This document shows, one piece after another, positions 51,001-57,000 of a DNA stretch of 64,000 bases (positions are counted from its first letter, which is position 1; each line of letters begins with the position of its first letter). The translations under genes and the position numbers were made by a program. Origin of the DNA: Leptasterias polaris (taxonomy: Eukaryota > Echinodermata > Asteroidea > Forcipulatida > Asteriidae). Location of the stretch: contig JAZGTN010000043.1 in NCBI GenBank assembly GCA_037783415.1, positions 558,001-622,000 on the forward strand, written 5' to 3'. Below the pieces are notes generated by a model. That model was given only the letters and a program-made list of their open reading frames with translations, made no database searches and was not told the origin of the DNA.

Positions 51001-54000
51001 TTTATCAGTTAGGGCTCAGACAACGATGACTCCAGAAACCCAAATACAGGCTGGAGGAACTACAATCATTTCTGACTTCAAAACTTATACAAAGATGACA
51101 TTGACAATTTTGGAAAGGTTCCCAGTGAAAGTTTCTTTTCCCCCTGGATCGTCAAGACGAATTCCTACATGTTGGTAATTTTGTCAGTAAAGTTTATTAT
51201 TTTCCCCTGTGTTCCCTCAGCTTACATGTGGTTAGGATCCTTGTTTCGAATCCCATCTCAAGAGCCTAGCATTTGGATTTCATTTTTAATCCCCTTTTTA
51301 TTCTCTTTCATTCAATAATATAATCAACAAAATTAATGATAAGTAGGATTTGAAACTTTGCATGGATCAATTGAGGTTTGCGGTGACACCATGTACAAAA
51401 CCCTCTTTATGAGCTGTGGTGGTTCTGAGAAGAACCGGTGGTTCTGCAGAGAACCACCACGACTCCTACTGAGATTTATGTACATGGTCCGGTTCTTCTC
51501 AGAACCACCACGACGGTGAAACCATGTACAAAACCCTTTTTATGAGCTGTGGTGCTTCTGAGAAGAACCGCTGGTTCTGCAGAGAACCACCACGGCTCCT
51601 ACTGAGATTTATGTACATGTTCCTGTTCTTCTCAGAACCACCACGACAGTGACACCATGTACAAAACCCTCTTTATGAGCTGTGGTGGTTCTGAGAAGAA
51701 CCGGTGGTTCTGCAGAGAACCACCACGACTCCTACTGAGATTTATGTACATGGTCCGGTTCTTCTCAGAACCACCACGACGGTGATGACACCATGTACAA
51801 AACCCTCTTTATGAGCTGTGGTGGTTCTGAGAAGAACCGGTGGTTCTGCAGAGAACCACCACGACTCCTACTGAGATTTATGTACATGTTCCGGTTCTTC
51901 TCAGAACCACCACGACTCCTACAAAGATTTATGTACATGGTGTCACTTTAAACCTCACTTGAAAATTAATAATCAATCAATAATATTAACAACACTTTTA
52001 GTCCCTGCCTAATTATCTGGATATCCTCTATTTCATGTATTTGGGTTTTGCTCACTCATCTTTAACTGGACGTTTTTGCCATGTCTTTTCTTCATATTCA
52101 AGCCTAGGGGCTACTATACAGTCTTACAGTTACTTTTTAAGATGCCCGGTTGGCTTGGTTTTACCATACAAAGCACTAAGAATCAAGATGAGTTTTTAAT
52201 ATCGCCACATTGTCTGTATTGTGACATTGCTTAGCAATTAAGATTGATATAAAACTTAAGATCAATCTTGGCATATTGTGAAATCGAGAATTAAATTTAT
52301 CAGTGAAATATCAGACACTTTAAATGAATGAGTCCGTTTTTTTGTTTATCTTACAGGGGATATACCGTTTACAACAGCTGTGCCAGAATGTAAGTTTACT
52401 AACATTCCTGCAACTTTGAAAAAATCTTTTCGTTGTTATTTTGTCAGGGCACATAGAGTCTGGAAAGCCTCTTAAATGTAACATCTCAGAGATTCATTCA
52501 GTGAGCTTGTTCCTCTAGACAAAGAGAGAAAGGCGTGCCTTAAATAACCACAAGCCCTTTTAGCAATGAAGATTGTAAATATTCTACATTGCCACCAGGG
52601 CTGCAACTTCAAGAAAATGCCCACTAGACAGTGGATCTTGTAACTCAGTAAAGTATATTGGACCAGAAAATGTTGGCAAGATCTAAAATATTTTTCCTTT
52701 TTGGGGGTGGGGATGGGGGTGGGGGAGTTAATGTGTGCTTCACTTTTAGTAGGAGGTTTTGAATAGAAAAGCTTAAAATGTACGAGATAAAATTTCCTAA
52801 AAGTATGTGTATGGAAAATACTTGACTGTGTGACTCCTTTAGTTTTGGTGTTTGCTGGCCCGATAAAACTACTGGACTCGCCCTGGCCGGTGGTCCTTTG
52901 GTTTTTGCAAACCTTTGCTGTATGAGGCATTTTAAGGACAGCTATGAGTGATACCTTTTTTTAAAAGGTCGATGTTGTGCCACAGCGTCTTGGGGGCTGG
53001 GGGTACTATCAGTTTTCATCTGATAGTTCAGACGAATTTTGACAGATGATGCTGTTTCAAAATGAAAAACATACAAAAAACCTTGGCTTTATGGACAATG
53101 CACAAAATACCTGTACTATATTAGAGATTTTTTGCTAATGACTAATGGACATCAAAATAATGTCAGGATCCTTTAAATATTTTTAGTTTTTTTAAGAAAT
53201 GCAATGAAAGCTTATAACTTTCTTGAATCTATAAAAATTACCATTTAAAGTTTTTATATAAATTTTCAGGTTAAATCAGCCAAACATCAGACCAAGCATC
53301 TTTAGCACCATACATTTTTTCAAGTTTTATTTCTATTAAAAAGGGAGGGGGGTGGGTGGCATGGAATCCCCATGTTGCTATGCCACTGTTTGGCACAAAT
53401 ACTAAAAGTTGTTGCCAAATAATTCTAGTAAGTCCTTACGAAGGTAATCAAACTCTTTAAATTACTGGGAAGGATGAATCAGTGAATGATAGGGGGACAA
53501 CAAATAGGGGGACAACAAATAGGAGGAAGGAAATCAAATCAAAATCAGGGGGACCTGTGGACAGAGCTCATGTCTAAAAGTTCAGCAGGGAGATTGGCCG
53601 CTGATGAGAGAGTCCTAGGAACAGCTCACACTTTGGCCAAACAAATAGTTCCTGCACTTGTCACTTTTAATTGATTGTTTTTCTTTGGGATAGTGGAGAG
53701 GGGGTGGGTAGGAGAATCGCGCGTGGATACAGAAACCGGTAAACTCACTTGCAGGGCTCAAGTTTTACACTGGACTGCAGGCCCCAAGGCCAGTGATTTT
53801 AGTGCTGGGCCAGTAAACACATGACCGAACAAGTCTTGCTGTCTTGTGTTTTTCAACACAATTTTCATGTCACTGTGTAATATCTTGAACAGAAACAAAC
53901 TATACCTTGACTTTGAGACTGATATACATTTCAATTCTGCTGAGTATATACTGAAGTATACCCAATACCCATGAAGACAATAGAGTTAAATGCATTTAAA

Positions 54001-57000
54001 AAAGTTTTTTCCCATTTTGATTCTTTTCTTATAAAACAAATTTTGGTTCAATACACATTTTTAGTTACAAGCCCGTGAGATTCGAGCACTGACAAACTCA
54101 GAGTCTGCCTGGTATTTTGGCAGACATTTCTAGGAGTTTGTTTGATCGTTTGTTTGTATGTTTTTGTTTGTATTTCATTGGGGGTGGGGGAGAAGCATTC
54201 CACAAGTACTTCTATCCAATAATGTTTCATTTGACCTGGGGTGGCCTTTTACCTTCTGGTAACATTTCATAACTTAATTGCTCAATTCAGAGGTCACATA
54301 TGCCCAAATAAATTAGTATTTGAAAATTTTTGAAATTTGTCATAATATTATGCATCCTGAAAACATGCTACGTGGGAAGGAGCACTTTAGTTTGTCATAA
54401 TGAAGTATGAGAGGTATTTTACAACAAGTTACAAAACAACCCTTGGGCTACTCTCTATATTTGTATGACAATTTTGTGGATTTTGTTTTGAAAAAGGTCA
54501 TAGAATATATGGCAAAACACTCCAAAATAACTCAAGAGGTACACCAAAATCTAAATAAATATTGTTAAAAATGTTCAATTTGCATCTAGGATAAAGAATG
54601 TTAATTGTGTTTAACCGGTACACTGATGTGTATTCAGCACTTTACACATTCCTGAGTCCTGTAAAAATACAATCGTATTATTCAAACTGGCTTTTCCAAT
54701 CAGGCAAGTTCGATGGTCTAGTGGTTAGACATTTGCTCAAGAATTGCAAAGGTCTCGTGTTTGAATCCCACCTGAGTAATATGCCTATGAAATCTTTACA
54801 GGACTCAGGGTCAGTACTGATATTAAAGTAGCAACACAAGTGTGTTGGTAAACCATAATAAAAAACTGAACATTTTAGAAAATTAATGTTTTCTGGGTTA
54901 AAATCCAAGTTTGAAATAAAACTATAGTGTCCTCGATACAAAATTCAGTTACCAAGCCTGGAATTTCGTCCTAGAGAGGGCACAGCAATACTCATTTGCC
55001 ATTGGAAAATCTAAAAGTTTATGTGAAACTTTTGAAGGGGCAACAGAGGCCATTGTGTCCATGACCACCATGTCATTCCTGACCTGAAGTACATTATAGT
55101 TTGTTGTTTTCATCATCAGTTCCAGCATGTCCAACCGACGCAGACTGGATCCTGATGGGTGATTCATGCTACTACTTCAGTACAACTGTTGAGAACCCAG
55201 AGCGTAAGAGCTGGCAAGCTGCTGAAGGATGGTGCAACCAGAAAGGCGGCAATCTGGCCTCTGTTCATGGATTGGATGAACAGAGCTTCATCAACAACAG
55301 GGTAATTCATCTGTCTTCTTTTAGTTAAAAACTCGGTTGCAATATAAAGTACAAAAATAGGTCTGTAAAGTTTTTTTGAAAGTTAGTTGTCAGAATGCTG
55401 ATAAGGAGTCCTGGGCATGAAACATGTGTTCTTGAGCAAGACGCTAATCCTTCAGATAATAATAATAATAATAACTAGTTCTAATTATATAGCGCATTTT
55501 ACAAATAAAGTATCAACGCGCTTTACATTAGTGCCCTGGTCATTGGGCCAATAAACATTCCTTTTTAATCTTTCTCAGCTCCCTTGGTGGAGTATACAGA
55601 CCGAGCTGTCGTGGCGCTCCAAACCTTTTTCATACACAATATCAACCTCTACACTCGCATGTACCCATTTATACCCCTGGGTGAAGAGAAGCAATTATAG
55701 TAAAGGATCTCGCTCAAGGACACAAGTGTCATGACCTTTATTCGAACCCACACTTTGATGACATAACCAGAACTTGAGTTCAATGCTCTTAACCGCTCGG
55801 CCATGACACCCCGGGATGTAATTTCTAAAAGTTAGGTACAGGGTTTGCCCAAGTGTTTTGGCAGGGCTGGCTGCAGCTTGCGCCGCATCAACCTGTATGT
55901 TTGTCTGAGTCCGAGTTTGAATCCGAGTCCGAGTTCTCCCACCGAGTTTGAGTCCCCTTTTCTCTGAGTCCAAGGCCAAGTCCTTCACAGGCACGTTCTA
56001 ATACAGGGTGCTATACAGACCATATAACCTGTGGCATCACATGTTTACAAAAGAGCCACAGAGCCTGGACTTCCTGCATGCACAATTTGTACACAATTTG
56101 TACACAACTGAATGGAAGAAAACAAAATTCTATACTTTATGCACTGTCTGGTTTTCATCAACTTTTAATGTGAAGAAAGGGACACATCTCAACTTGTACA
56201 GCTGTTACTTTTATAACTCTTGAATTTATGTGTAAAATTTTCTAGAAGCAGTTAGTTTGAAGATCTTAAACCACTGCGTCCTGGTGTGTGTAGCTCAGAT
56301 TAGTCAAGTATTTTGGGGGCCAGGTCATACAAACAGCTACAATCATAAAAATTCATTGAAGGAAAACAAGTTAAAAAATAAACTTAGTAATTCTGTCTAG
56401 ATCCACCACAGTTGTTAATGTAACTGTCTTTCTTGCTTATTGCCAACAGATAGCTGGGTTGACTGTAGAATCTCACTGGATTGGAATCAGAGAGTACGAA
56501 CTGGAAGGAAAATACAGGTAAGTAAACTCCTGCAAATAAAAGTTTGTCAGTGATACCTCATTTGTGCTTACTAATCATTGAAAAATATAAATGAAATATT
56601 GGACCCAGATATGTTTGACCTACTCTCAGGAAGTGATTGTAAAGTTGGTATTTTTTCAAAAGTGAGTTAATGGATTTCTAAATAATTGCAGTTAATAAAA
56701 AGATTTCCAGCGGTATCCAAATGACTGCAAGTTTGTGTTGCGTTAAGGCCATATTACAGGAGACAATTTACAGGCAACCGGTTCCAGACAATCTCCAACA
56801 AGAAAATTCATTCACATTTCAGTTTCTCATTAATTTCTTGGGGAAGTGAGTTACAGTGAGAAGACTGTCTCTTGTGCTGCCAATGTGTTTCTTTTGCACG
56901 CAGTGCAGTTGGTTGCCTCCAAGTTGCCTGAAAAAATGCCCTGTGTAAGGGCCTTTAGTCAAAATCAGATGGAACTTATTTCAATACGGGCAATTCGCAT

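Noticed and set aside
51385..51945. CRISPR-like regular repeats
   Set aside because: Units are contiguous, with no unique spacers, and have internal inverted repeats and transposon-like outer ends; the genome is eukaryotic.
52472..52930. 152-codon minus-strand frame in intron 37
   Set aside because: No domain, Pro/Thr/Lys-rich from G-rich DNA, and no partner exons found.
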